A stretch of 64,000 nt of DNA, taken from contig NZ_CP075171.1 in assembly GCF_021379005.1 (NCBI RefSeq), positions 4,340,001 to 4,404,000 on the forward strand, read 5' to 3'. Under the pieces are notes generated by a model. That model searched no databases and was not told the origin of the DNA. It saw only the letters and a program-made list of their open reading frames with translations. Within the stretch, counting starts at the first letter, position 1, and each line of letters begins with the position of its first letter. The stretch is from Leptodesmis sichuanensis A121 (GTDB taxonomy: Bacteria; Cyanobacteriota; Cyanobacteriia; Leptolyngbyales; Leptolyngbyaceae). Positions 43,011 through 52,371 of this stretch are shown here, in pieces. Made by a program: the position numbers and the translations under genes.

Positions 43011-45883
43011 TATCCCGGTTTACAACTCTTTTCCACGGCCCTGAAGCAGCAGAGTGGCCCTGCCATTGAACTATCCTTTCGTCATCTGCTCCTGTATGCG
43101 CTGATTCCCACCGGGTTGTGGTTGGGGATCATCTGCTTCAACAACGATCCCACGATCGCCCTAATTCTGCTTTCTACCGCACTGATTCTACTGGTGATTC
43201 TGTTTTCCTGGGTGCTGAAAGTTAGGGGCTGGTCGTTTGCGAGCGGGGAAGACCATACCGCCTGTGTGGGCAGCAGTTTACTGATCATTCTGCTGGCCTG
43301 CTTGAGTGGAATCGGGCTGTTGCTGGCCATCAGTCGCCTTGATCTGGGCTGGCAACTGGCAGGGGATGCGGGTTGGATCGCTGCTGCCGTCACCGGAGGG
43401 CTGACTCTGGCAGGATTAATTCAAGCCTGGTGGGGGCAATCGGCCTCTCCCACCGCCCTACTTGCCAAACTGCGGCTCCGGTTAGGACTGGCGCAACTTT
43501 TCCTGCCCCTCTGCTTTTTCGTCCTGTTGCCGACCCCCTGGACAGATGGACAGCAGCGTTTTTATGGCTATCCGCTCACGCCGTTGCTGTATGGCTTTAT
43601 TGGGCTACTGGTATTAGTCAGTTATATCGACCTGGGGTGGCGACTGTTTCAGGGAAAGCTTCAGGGAAAATGTGCTCCTGCTCCGGCATCCGTTTTTTCC
43701 GTGCTGTCGCCGCTGTGCCTGGTGGCACTGCTGGTTCTCCTCAAGTCCCCTATCGTTGGCCCCCCCAATCTGGTTGCCGATGACTATCACTGGGGCGAGT
43801 TTTTACTACCCTGGTGGCTCTGGCAGACTTTTCACTACCTCCCCTTCCAGGACTATGAGCCAGCCCGGGGATTGGTCAACTACGTGCCCGGTTTACTGGC
43901 CAACCTGTTTATGGATGGGAAGGCGGCCTCCTATATTGCGGTGGCGGGCAAGCCGATCATGTTTCCGCCCTTTTTACTGATTGGTTTTCTGGGAATGGCT
44001 CCCGCGATCGGGCTACTGCCAGCTTTTTTAGCGCTGCTGATCATGCCCAGTCCAGGAGGGCTGTTTGAAATCGATGTGCTGGTGACTGTGCAACTCTGTC
44101 TGCTGGGAGTCATCTTTTCCCAACAGCGCTGGATCCTGTGGCTGGAGGTCTGGCTACTGGGGGGATTGGCCCTCATCCTGTTTGCGCCCGGAAACGGAGG
44201 CTTATCAATGATGGCGATGACTCCCATTGCAGCCCTGGTTTTGTACAAGGCCATCCGGCAATCTCCAGGCCGTTTGCTGCGGGCGGCGATCGCAACTCTG
44301 GTGGGTCTGAGCTGGCTGGCTGGGTTAACGCCTTTAGGAGCCATGTTGGGGGGTGCATTGCGCTATGGCGCGGAGCAATCTTCCGTCAACTCGGTGGCCT
44401 ATGGCATCGAATGGTTCAAAAGTCGCGGCAGTCATACCTTTCTCAGCTATTCGCTGTGGGAGTTTATGCGCACATCCTGGATCGTCATCAGTGTGGCGAT
44501 CGGCCTGATCATCTATCAGGTCTGGGTCACCAGAGAACCGAGAGAACGGCTGCAGTTTCTGGTGTATGCCCTGCCCATCTTTCTGATGACCCTGTTGCTG
44601 ATTCCCCGCTCTGCCGGACGCATCGACCCCGGTGCCCTCTCCCGTCTGGGCAATACCAGCATCTGGGTCGCCTGTCTGCTGCTGCCGATCGTGCTGATCA
44701 AAGCTTATGGACGGCGGGGAATGGCTCCCAGCCTCCTGGTGGTGGCGATCGTGGGAGGACTGTTGGGCTTGTCGGTAGACCCCGGCCTCAGCCTGGAGCG
44801 TACGGCTCTGCAGCCCGTTGCCACCGTGGATGCGAGAAATCTGGCCTTCACCGATGGCAAACAGGTTGGTATGCCTGTGCTGGATGGCGCGATCGTCGAA
44901 CCTGCCCACCTGCTGCATTTACAACAGCTAAAGGCAGTTCTGGGAGCCTTGGTACAACCCGGAGAAACCTATCTTGACCTCACCAGCCACAATGCCCACT
45001 ATTTTTACCTGGGCTATCCCCCTCCGATTGAGACAGGTGCAGTTTACAACCTGATACACAAAAATCAGATTTTGCGAGCAGTAGAGCGGTTACAGAAAAC
45101 GTTGCCTCCTGTCGTATTGGCATCCGCTGACTCTACAGCACCTACAAACAATCCGTCTGCGGTACGATCGCATCTGTTATACCGCTTTGTCGCCGAACAT
45201 TACATTCCTGTTGCCGTTGATCAGGTCATTTTGATGGTGCGCCCGGATCGGCTCGATCGCTTGAAGAATTTGGGTTGGCATCAAGATGTGGACGGTGCTG
45301 CTGCGATCGCCAATGAAGCCATGCCGACGGTGGTGATCGGGAACTCCGATCCTGTACGCTTTGCTCTGCTTGACCAAATCTTTCGCTTGCCTAGCTTAGA
45401 CAGTCTTGCCAGTGCCTGGGGCCAGTCCTTCAACTCTCTTCAGTCAGAGATTAAGCAAGTCAAAAATATTAGTACGACTGTAAAACCTACCCTGCAAGGC
45501 GTGCAGCCCCTGAAGGACAACCGTTACCGTGTAACCGGAGCAAAACCAACGCTGACATTTGACCTCTCATCCCTGAATCTGAAAGGACGAGATGCAGGCT
45601 TGCTGGCCTTTGACTTTGCCTGTACCCACCGCCGGAAAGCCTCCTTCCCCATCGCTTGGGAGAGTCAGCCAACCAATGATGTCCTGGCCAATCAGGTGCA
45701 GATCAAAGCGTTGAATGGCAAACAACTGGTGCCCCTGGATGCCTCCCCCCGCTGGCTTTTAGCAGAACACATCAAAACCCTGCAGTTTGCCCCCACCGAT
45801 ACCGCCTGCCCAGAATTTTCCCTGGCTAACGTCACGCTATACCAGCGGGCCGATGTCGCCCAAATGCCCCATTAACCGCTGTG

Positions 45884-46402
45884 TCAGATCAGACTCCAGA
45901 GCAGCGCTTCTATCCCCAAAACCCCAACCAAAACGGCAAAGGTTTGTCGCATCCGTTTCAGTAAGGGATGAATCTGGTAGGTGGCGACCAGGCGATCGCG
46001 GGTCAGCACTTCCGTCGGTTTGTTCCACACCTGACCATCGTACCAGCCGGACTCTTCATAGAAGACATTCGAGTCCATCAAACGAGAGGACACATAGGCC
46101 CAGCCCAGATATAGCCGGAGCAAGACTAAAGACAGGAGTAAAATGGCTCCAGCCGTACTGACCAGGAAAAATTGACTGAAATATTTTGTCAGGGGAAAAC
46201 TGGCGGCGGCGATCGGCGCCGCGATCGTCCAGGTAGCCATCCCAACCCAGACCAATTTTGCAATATACCGGGGGGTTTCTAAGCTAGCCCAGCGAAAAAA
46301 CCAGGATTCTTGCAAATCTTGATATTCGTTTAAGGGCAACTGCTCAGACGGAACCGGGCAGGTCGAGGCGAATTGGTTTCGAGTTAGATCATCTGGTAAC
46401 AC
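45884..46402 (-). CDS. CGLD27 family protein (DUF1230, Ycf36-like)
   Basis: Protein of 172 residues related to plastid Ycf36 and plant CGLD27. Features are CPVPSEQLPLNEYQDLQESWFF, two central membrane helices (VGMATWTIAAPIAAASF and FLVSTAGAILLLSLVLL), and YYESGWYDGQVW-like EESGWYDGQVWNKP. Plant homologues are linked to chloroplast function under iron limitation or stress; the exact role is not known. The start is GTG 46402, with GGGAG 9 bases upstream; TTG 46420 would lie before this site. Confidence 0.8.
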   Translation of the reverse strand: MLPDDLTRNQFASTCPVPSEQLPLNEYQDLQESWFFRWASLETPRYIAKLVWVGMATWTIAAPIAAASFPLTKYFSQFFLVSTAGAILLLSLVLLRLYLGWAYVSSRLMDSNVFYEESGWYDGQVWNKPTEVLTRDRLVATYQIHPLLKRMRQTFAVLVGVLGIEALLWSLI

Positions 46403-46522
46403 GCCAACTAGCTCCCGCAAGGTTGAACAGTTAAACCTTATCGATTGAAGGCTTACCTGTCAGTATAAACGACAGCAACAGGGGAGCAGGGAATCCGCAG
46501 GCAGGCACGACCCGATAAAATA

Positions 46523-46557
46523 CCCCTCCTAATGTCCAAAAAAGCATCAGGGAGGGG
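46523..46557 (-). terminator. Terminator-like hairpin downstream of 46618-46944
   Basis: CCCCTCC (46523-46529) pairs with GGAGGGG (46551-46557). Read on the minus strand it is followed by TATTTTAT. Confidence 0.4.
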
Positions 46558-46617
46558 TTTAGCTACATCAAGCACTGGAAAACTTGAACAACAAAGCGAC
46601 AAAGCTTTGCAGGTAAG

Positions 46618-46944
46618 TTATTGCATTTCTGGCTCTTCATCCTCCATGTGAGCCACAACCACCGCACAGAAGGCAAACGCTGCTACCAGCGGCATCGGAG
46701 AGGACATGAGATAGCTGGAAATACCCGCCGCGATCGCAGTTCCGACAGCCGACAAGCACCAGACTCTTTCCTCAAAGCACATCCCTCGTTGAGCTTTAAT
46801 CGCTCTTAGTGCCTGCCTGGGAATTGGCAAGGGCATCACTGCATTCGGGGGAAATCCCCAGTAGCGAGAACGCTCAATAAACCAGTCAGTCCAGCCGTTT
46901 TCCTGGCACCAGTCATCAATCCATTGGGTAGCGTAGTGATTCAT
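46618..46944 (-). CDS. Small conserved cyanobacterial membrane protein, function unknown
   Basis: Protein of 108 residues. The N-terminus has WIDDWCQENGWTDWFIERS and a proline-rich AVMPLPIP. One or two hydrophobic helices follow (CLSAVGTAIAAGISSYLM and LVAAFAFCAVVVAHM), and the tail is acidic (EDEEPEM). The W/P-rich head recalls a protein conserved across cyanobacteria, but I cannot name the family. Confidence 0.6.
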   Translation of the reverse strand: MNHYATQWIDDWCQENGWTDWFIERSRYWGFPPNAVMPLPIPRQALRAIKAQRGMCFEERVWCLSAVGTAIAAGISSYLMSSPMPLVAAFAFCAVVVAHMEDEEPEMQ

Positions 46945-47240
46945 CTCTCAACAGGAAGTAGTAGGAATGAAAGTTAGGAAGAACGTTAGAATAAGACTTG
47001 CGCCCCAAGTCTAATGCAATCAAGGAGGCCAGCAATATGTAAACTTTTAGATACAAATCAATGCTATTAACTCACCCGATTATTACAATCCATATTGCTT
47101 ATATAAAGGCTACCAAACAGTTCAAGCATTGCGGAACTGAAGACATTAAAGTTTACTTACTGCCAAATCATTGCAAACTTTTGCAATGAGATTATCAATC
47201 CGAATATGTATAAATACTCTCTGCAGTTTCCTGCTTAAGT
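46945..47240. other. A+T-rich intergenic region between divergent genes
   Basis: No gene seen. It is noticeably richer in A+T than its surroundings. TTGCAA at 47181-47186 and TATGTA at 47205-47210 (18 bases apart) could be a promoter for the CPBP protease gene. Weak evidence. Confidence 0.3.
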
Positions 47241-48185
47241 ATGAGTGGAAATTTTCTTAAAGCCGCTAAACAAGGCATTCACGACTGGCGAGTGTATCTC
47301 CTGGGAACCGCAGTCAGTATCGGTTTTTGGGTTGCTGGCTTCTGGATCGTCAATACGCCAATTCATCGTCTGATAGAACGAGAAGCCGTCTTAAAAGGTG
47401 ACAGTCTGGATTCAGAATTCACTCAACTTCAGGTACAGCAAATTATTCAGGATTCTGCCATCTTGTCTTATATCCTGATCACGGCTCCATTTATTTTTCT
47501 TTGCATTGGTATTTTCTTTGTAATAAAAGTGTTACATCAACGCAAAATTCTGACGTTAATTAGTGCGGATGCGGCATTTAATCAACAGCGGTTTCTGTCT
47601 GGATTTTTCATCTGGTTGCTGCTGGCCTGTGTTCAAACCAGTTTTGAATATGGATTCACCCCGCACCACTTCGCCTGGAACTTCGATCCCGGGCAGTGGT
47701 TGTCCTTTCTTCCCGTCGCGTTAATTTTGACTCCCATTCAAACGTCCGCCGAAGAGTTTTTATTCCGCAGCTATTTCATGCAGGCACTGGGATTATTCAT
47801 CCGACAGCCCTTGTTTCTGGCGATCGCTGTCAGCCTGCCCTTTGCCCTGGTTCATTTCAGCAATCCAGAAATGGAGCGGGGTGCCCTCTGGATTGGATTA
47901 ACCTACTTTGCCCTGGCGATGTTTCTGGCTCTGATTACGCTCAAAGACGATCGCCTGGAATTAGCCCTTGGAGTCCACGCAGCCAACAACCTGTTCATCG
48001 TCCTGCTCGTCAATACCCAGGACTCAGCATTGCGATCGCCTGCTATCATCCTGCAAACCGTACCAACCGATCCCAGAATCACCCTGCTGGCTCTGCTGCT
48101 TATGATGGGCGCGTTCTACCTGATCGTTTTTGGCAGACAGGGGAGAGGAAGAGTTGAAAGCTCGCAATCAAGAGTTAAGAGTTAA
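47241..48185 (+). CDS. CPBP family intramembrane glutamic endopeptidase
   Basis: Integral membrane protein of 314 residues with about eight helices. Abi/CPBP (Rce1-type) motifs: AEEFLFRSYFMQAL with the catalytic Glu pair and Arg, FALVHF in the next helix, and GVHAANNLF. Family members cleave prenylated or bacteriocin-type substrates or act as scaffolds; the substrate here is unknown. The last dozen residues (GRVESSQSRVKS) are encoded by repeat-like DNA (GAGTTAAGAGTTAA), so the C-terminus was probably extended by repeat sequence. Confidence 0.85.
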   Translation: MSGNFLKAAKQGIHDWRVYLLGTAVSIGFWVAGFWIVNTPIHRLIEREAVLKGDSLDSEFTQLQVQQIIQDSAILSYILITAPFIFLCIGIFFVIKVLHQRKILTLISADAAFNQQRFLSGFFIWLLLACVQTSFEYGFTPHHFAWNFDPGQWLSFLPVALILTPIQTSAEEFLFRSYFMQALGLFIRQPLFLAIAVSLPFALVHFSNPEMERGALWIGLTYFALAMFLALITLKDDRLELALGVHAANNLFIVLLVNTQDSALRSPAIILQTVPTDPRITLLALLLMMGAFYLIVFGRQGRGRVESSQSRVKS

Positions 48186-48206
48186 TATCAAGTCCGCTCT
48201 TAACTC

Positions 48207-50825
48207 TCAAAACGCTTCATCCTCCGCTTCATCCTTGGTATTGGTGTTCTGGCTGGGCGTGTTGCGATTAAAGCTGAGATGAATAGACCGGGATTGCACG
48301 CCATCGGCGGCAACAGCAAAGATGGGGAAATCCATTAAGCCGTTCGGGAAGGGCATACGGAAACAGAAGGTGCCATCGGGATTTAGTTTTACAGGCTGCC
48401 CGCCGATCGTGACCATCGCATCTGGTTCTGTTGCGCCATACACAATCAGTTCTGCATCCGCAACGAGCCAGAATTTGCGCGATCGAGCACCATAAAGCCC
48501 CACTCCCGACATGCCAATGCCCGACATCATCCCAATACCCGACATCCCGATTCCGGACATCCCAACGCCCGACATCATGCCAATGCCCGACATGCCCACG
48601 CCCGACATCCCGATTCCGGATATGCCCACGCCCGACATCATGCCAATGCCCGACATCCCGATTCCGGATATGCCCACGCCCGACATCATCCCAATGCCCG
48701 ACATGCCCACGCCCGACATCATGCCAATGCCCGACATCCCGATTCCGGACATCCCCACGCCCGACATCATGCCAATGCCCGACATCATGCCGATTCCTGA
48801 AGGAAAAGCGTGAGAACTTACAGCCTGCATAGAGCCGTAAATGGATCCAGCCAGATGATCGCTGGGTTGGGCGAATCCAAAGAGTCCTGCAGGCATGGAA
48901 GAGGACTGATCCGATAGGTCTAAGCCTGCAAATGTTGCGCCCTGCAAGGGTTCCCCCCAATCGATCGACACAAATTGGTCATTGGTTAGATCGGTTGGGT
49001 AGACGGGAGGAATCCGAATGGCATTCGATCGCGCCAACATCAACCAGCGGCCATCATCCGTCACGTAGCCAATTTCCACCAGATAATCCCGATCGCTCAA
49101 TGGCACGGGAATATACCAGTCGCGGGCGATTTCTTCACAGTCATACTGCTGCACACTGTGGGGATTTTGATCAGCGATATCAATATCAGTGACATCGTAG
49201 AACCGCAGAGCAAGGCGATTGCTACCTTCCCGTCGTAAGGCTTCCTTATGTTCGTTGGGGACATCCCAATAGGCATAAGCCCACTGGGGATCCCGCGGCA
49301 TGAGCACAATCCGGCTTTCCCCGTATCCGCTCGGTAAATCCTGCAACCCCTGATCCACATCGGCCAGGGTACTATCTCCTCGTACACTCGGTATACCAGT
49401 TCTGTCATCCTGACCGACATCAAACTTGCTGGCTGCCACCGTGGATTGGGAACGGTCATCGGCAAGATTTGACCAGACTACGGCTCCAGCACCAGCAGCG
49501 AGGGCAGCGCCAGCAGCAAGGGTAGGGTCGATGGGGGGGGAAGAGGGGGAGGGGGGCAGGGGGGGAGCGGCAGGAGTGGGGGCAGCGCCAGCAGCAAGGG
49601 TAGGGTCGATGGGGGGGGAAGAGGGGGAGGGGGGCAGGGGGGGAGCGGCAGGGGTAGGACTGACAGGAGGTGTCCCTGTGCTCTCTGGGGGAGGGGTCGC
49701 CACAGGTGTAGAACCACTTCCTCGCCGTTTGAACAGCCACCAGGCTAAGCCAATGAGAGCGACGGGAAGCAATAGTAACCAACGGCTCCAGTCATCACCA
49801 GGGGCATTGGTAGTCGGAGTGGCAGCAGGCTCAGTTCCCTGGGCAGCGGTTGTCGGAGCAGGAGCAGCAGTGGCTGGGGCAGGCGTGGCGGTTGGGGATG
49901 GAGTAGGGCTGGTAGCGGAGGCAGCGGCAGTGGCGATCGCAGCGGCTTCAAAGGCATTAGCATCGGCGATCGCAGCCTGCCCCGGAGCGGCGGAGACAAA
50001 TCCCAGAAAAGCAGATGTTCCAGAGGCAGGGGTTTGGTTGTAAACGTAATAACGAGGTTGAGAAAAGGGATAGCGGGGATCGCTGGGCAGCGTCTTGTGC
50101 ATCGGCAGAATGCGAACATTTTCCACATTCTTGACCTGACTGTAGACGGCGTAGCTAATGCCATCATTGCCTAATTGCCGGATCACCTCCGCTGTATCAT
50201 CCTGGCTGACTTTGACTGTCGTTGCCCCATTTTGGAAAGGTGCGGCCTGAAAGACGGGATAAGACCGGAACGCCTGTCGGGTATCGCTGCTGTCCGGGCG
50301 ATCGATAAACCGAATCCGACCAGGAGCGCCACCCAGTTGCGACCAATCCGTTATCTCCCCCCGAAAGATTTTGGCAAATTGGTCAAACGTGACATTCCCT
50401 TGATAGGGGTTCCCTGGCCCGACGATGATGGCAATCTTTTCTCGCCCCACCGTCACTGGAACCAGTCCTTGCGCTCTTTCTGCCGAGGTTAACGGTCGTC
50501 CGATCGCGGCCACATCCACTTTGCCAGCTACCAGATCCCGGAGGGCTGTGTCGGTAGAACTAACGTTTAAATTCACCTGCGTTCCAGGGTACGCCTTCTC
50601 GTAGCGTTGCTTCAGGAACTGGTTAACCACCGCCATGCTGGGGGAACCATCCACCCGCACCGTTGAGCCGCTGGGAACTGCCGAGGGCAACGGAAAGGCC
50701 GGAGAAGCTGCAGGAGTTTGAGCGACCCCAGAACCAGACGCAAAATGAATGGTTGCCGGAACGGATGCTCCCAAGGTGGCGAGTAATGCCAGTGTGACAA
50801 CTGAATGATGCTTTCTTTTAGACAT
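48207..50825 (-). CDS. Phosphate-binding-like domain fused to DUF4912, with tandem Gly-Met repeats
   Basis: Protein of 872 residues. A signal peptide (to about 36) is followed by a type II periplasmic-binding domain of the PstS kind (about 50-290: VPSGSTVRVDGSPSM, AAIGRPLTSAERAQ, YQGNVTFDQFAKIFRGEI). An Ala/Thr/Pro linker, one membrane helix (WLLLLPVALIGLAWWLF, about 348-364) and two tandem copies of a 26-residue Pro-rich unit come next. DUF4912 follows (about 505-615: RIVLMPRDPQWAYAYWDVP), then a run of G(I/V)GM(M)S repeats of about 95 residues, and a final beta-rich segment (AELIVYGATEPDAMVTIGG). The binding domain would face the periplasm and DUF4912 the other side if the helix spans the membrane. 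Function unknown. Confidence 0.75.
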   Translation of the reverse strand: MSKRKHHSVVTLALLATLGASVPATIHFASGSGVAQTPAASPAFPLPSAVPSGSTVRVDGSPSMAVVNQFLKQRYEKAYPGTQVNLNVSSTDTALRDLVAGKVDVAAIGRPLTSAERAQGLVPVTVGREKIAIIVGPGNPYQGNVTFDQFAKIFRGEITDWSQLGGAPGRIRFIDRPDSSDTRQAFRSYPVFQAAPFQNGATTVKVSQDDTAEVIRQLGNDGISYAVYSQVKNVENVRILPMHKTLPSDPRYPFSQPRYYVYNQTPASGTSAFLGFVSAAPGQAAIADANAFEAAAIATAAASATSPTPSPTATPAPATAAPAPTTAAQGTEPAATPTTNAPGDDWSRWLLLLPVALIGLAWWLFKRRGSGSTPVATPPPESTGTPPVSPTPAAPPLPPSPSSPPIDPTLAAGAAPTPAAPPLPPSPSSPPIDPTLAAGAALAAGAGAVVWSNLADDRSQSTVAASKFDVGQDDRTGIPSVRGDSTLADVDQGLQDLPSGYGESRIVLMPRDPQWAYAYWDVPNEHKEALRREGSNRLALRFYDVTDIDIADQNPHSVQQYDCEEIARDWYIPVPLSDRDYLVEIGYVTDDGRWLMLARSNAIRIPPVYPTDLTNDQFVSIDWGEPLQGATFAGLDLSDQSSSMPAGLFGFAQPSDHLAGSIYGSMQAVSSHAFPSGIGMMSGIGMMSGVGMSGIGMSGIGMMSGVGMSGIGMMSGVGISGIGMSGIGMMSGVGISGIGMSGVGMSGIGMMSGVGMSGIGMSGIGMMSGIGMSGVGLYGARSRKFWLVADAELIVYGATEPDAMVTIGGQPVKLNPDGTFCFRMPFPNGLMDFPIFAVAADGVQSRSIHLSFNRNTPSQNTNTKDEAEDEAF
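48506..48795. repeat. Tandem 15/18-base repeats encoding GIGM(M)S units
   Basis: Plus strand reads repeated CCCGACATC with ATGCCAATG, CCGATTCCGGA or ATGCCCACG blocks in mixed order, about 18 units. It is coding (minus strand) and in frame, so units can be gained or lost without frameshift. Confidence 0.85.
49505..49660. repeat. 78 bp tandem duplication containing poly-G runs
   Basis: Two head-to-tail copies 78 bp apart (26 codons each), with G8 runs at 49533-49540 and 49611-49618 and further G5-G7 runs. It lies inside the DUF4912 gene, where the coding strand has C8. Confidence 0.8.
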
Positions 50826-50992
50826 AAACAGGTGGCGGCTGGAACAATCACTGTTCCGTCTTATTTTTTCTTAACAAGTCACGCTCAAAATATCCCAGCA
50901 AATCCTGAAGTAGTCAATACTGCTATAGTCTCCATAAGCTTTTCTCTGTAGACCCAATACCCGTCCGCGTCGTAAATCTGGAGGAGACATCC

Positions 50993-52273
50993 ATGAATCC
51001 AAGCCCCCCAAGTGATTCCCTGACTGCCAACGATCGCCCCTCCTCCCAAACAAGCGGGACTATTGAAATCATCTCCGTTACCACTGCTGCCGAACAGGAA
51101 CTTTTTCTGGAGGTTCCCGCGATCGTCTATGCCAATGATCCCAATTGGGTTCCTCCTCTCCGCAGTAGCATCGCCAAGCAATTTGCGTCTGACAATCCGT
51201 TTTTGCAATATGGCAAGTTTCAGCAGTTTATTGCAGTAGGGGACTCATCCTTAGTCACTGGTCATTCGTCATTGGCAGCAAACAACGGACAACGGACAAC
51301 GGACAGCGGACAACGGACAATCCAAAATCTAAAATCCCAAATTCCCCTGGGTCGCATCGTCGCCTCTGTCAACCAACGCTTGATTGATCGCGAGGGAGCC
51401 GCGATCGGGCTGTTTGGTTTTTTTGAATGTGTGTCGGATTTTCGTGTGGCAGAAGCACTGTTTGATGTCGCCTGCCAGTGGTTGAAAGCCCAGGGAATGA
51501 CGAAGGTGCGGGGGCCGATCGACTTTTCTACCCACAATAACTGCTTGCTGCTGGTGGATGGATTCGACTCGCCGCCGATGGTGATGATGCCCTATAACCC
51601 CTCCTATTACCCAGAATTTATGGAGCGGGATGGCTGGTACAAGGCGAAGGATGCTTATGCCTACAACTTTCCCCTCGATCGCCCCTTACCAGAGGAGTTT
51701 GAAAAGGCGTATCGGGTGGCCGTGAAATCGGGTGTCACGTTTCGTCCGTTGAACATAAAGGGAGAGGCGTTTGAACAAGATTGCATCAGTCTCTACAATT
51801 TGTTCACCAAAGCCTTTGCTAATAACTGGAGTTCGACTCCCCGGACATTGGAGGAGTTTTTGGAAGAGGCGCGATCGCTGCAATCCCTCGTCGATCCCGA
51901 TGTCTTCCCAGTGGCGGAATACGAGGGGGAGATGATCGGCTTCTGGATGGGCCTGCCGGACTACAACATTCCCTTAAAGCGGGTGAATGGCAAACTCAAC
52001 TGGTTGGGAATTCTCAAGTTCCTCTGGTACAAGCGGCAAATTGATCAGGGGCGAGTAATTGCCATCTGTTCACTACCAGAATACCGCCGCAAAATGGTGC
52101 CCCTGGCTCTCATTTATCTGGGGATGATGGGCGGAATTAAGAAGGGTAAGCCTTACAAACGGGCCGAACTCTCCTGGGTCTATGAAGACAATTTTCCCTC
52201 CCGTAAGCTGATCGAAGCCTCTGGTGGCAAGATTTATAAGACCTACCGGATTTATGAGAAGGAGTTGGGGTAG
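50993..52273 (+). CDS. GNAT-like acyltransferase family protein
   Basis: Protein of 426 residues. The N-terminus IEIISVTTAAEQELFLEVPAIV and DPNWVPPLRSSIAKQF belong to a GNAT-related family with two acyltransferase-like halves. Further blocks are VRGPIDFSTHNNCLLLVDGF, YYPEFMERDGWYKAKDAYAY and AELSWVYEDNFPSRKLIEASGGK, where the last resembles an acetyl-CoA-binding region. The substrate is unknown. An in-frame insertion at about 51249-51342 encodes GHSSLA..GQRTTDSGQRT, nearly the same peptide as in recG, in a loop after FIAVGD. A strong GGAGGAG lies 7-13 bases before the ATG. Confidence 0.75.
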   Translation: MNPSPPSDSLTANDRPSSQTSGTIEIISVTTAAEQELFLEVPAIVYANDPNWVPPLRSSIAKQFASDNPFLQYGKFQQFIAVGDSSLVTGHSSLAANNGQRTTDSGQRTIQNLKSQIPLGRIVASVNQRLIDREGAAIGLFGFFECVSDFRVAEALFDVACQWLKAQGMTKVRGPIDFSTHNNCLLLVDGFDSPPMVMMPYNPSYYPEFMERDGWYKAKDAYAYNFPLDRPLPEEFEKAYRVAVKSGVTFRPLNIKGEAFEQDCISLYNLFTKAFANNWSSTPRTLEEFLEEARSLQSLVDPDVFPVAEYEGEMIGFWMGLPDYNIPLKRVNGKLNWLGILKFLWYKRQIDQGRVIAICSLPEYRRKMVPLALIYLGMMGGIKKGKPYKRAELSWVYEDNFPSRKLIEASGGKIYKTYRIYEKELG

Positions 52274-52371
52274 GGAAGGATGATCCTGAACAGATATAAT
52301 TTCCTGGACGCTTCCTACCCCCCACCTTCCCCACCTCTCCCACCCTCCTCACCTCTGCCTTCTTTACTACC

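Larger units (their letters stand above)
41666..45875 (+). pseudogene. Large polytopic membrane protein (GT-C-like), interrupted by an IS630-family element
   Basis: The N-terminal fragment (from ATG 41666, 81 native residues ending ..FLLIY) and the C-terminal fragment (43013-45875) are one gene. Removing 41911-43010 plus one TA joins ATC TA to T CCC GGT, giving ..LLIYPGLQLFST.. in the same frame, about 1035 residues in all. There are roughly a dozen hydrophobic helices, an acidic motif ADDYHWGEF in the first large loop, and a soluble C-terminal domain of about 300 residues. The topology resembles GT-C glycosyltransferases that take sugars from lipid carriers, and the adjacent GT2 gene fits this; both are inference. 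As it stands the gene is broken; the distal part lacks its own proper start. Confidence 0.8.

Noticed and set aside
44138-44977. 279-codon plus-strand frame inside the polytopic membrane gene
   Set aside because: Shadow of the main frame; Gly/Arg-rich composition with no family features.
48506-48795. Regular short repeats suggesting a CRISPR array
   Set aside because: Units are 15/18 bases without spacers, and all lie in frame in the DUF4912 gene as GIGM(M)S codons.
48431-48832. Plus-strand open frames of 100-133 codons over the same repeat
   Set aside because: They are low-complexity mirrors (MPMPDI repeats) of the real minus-strand gene and have no start context.
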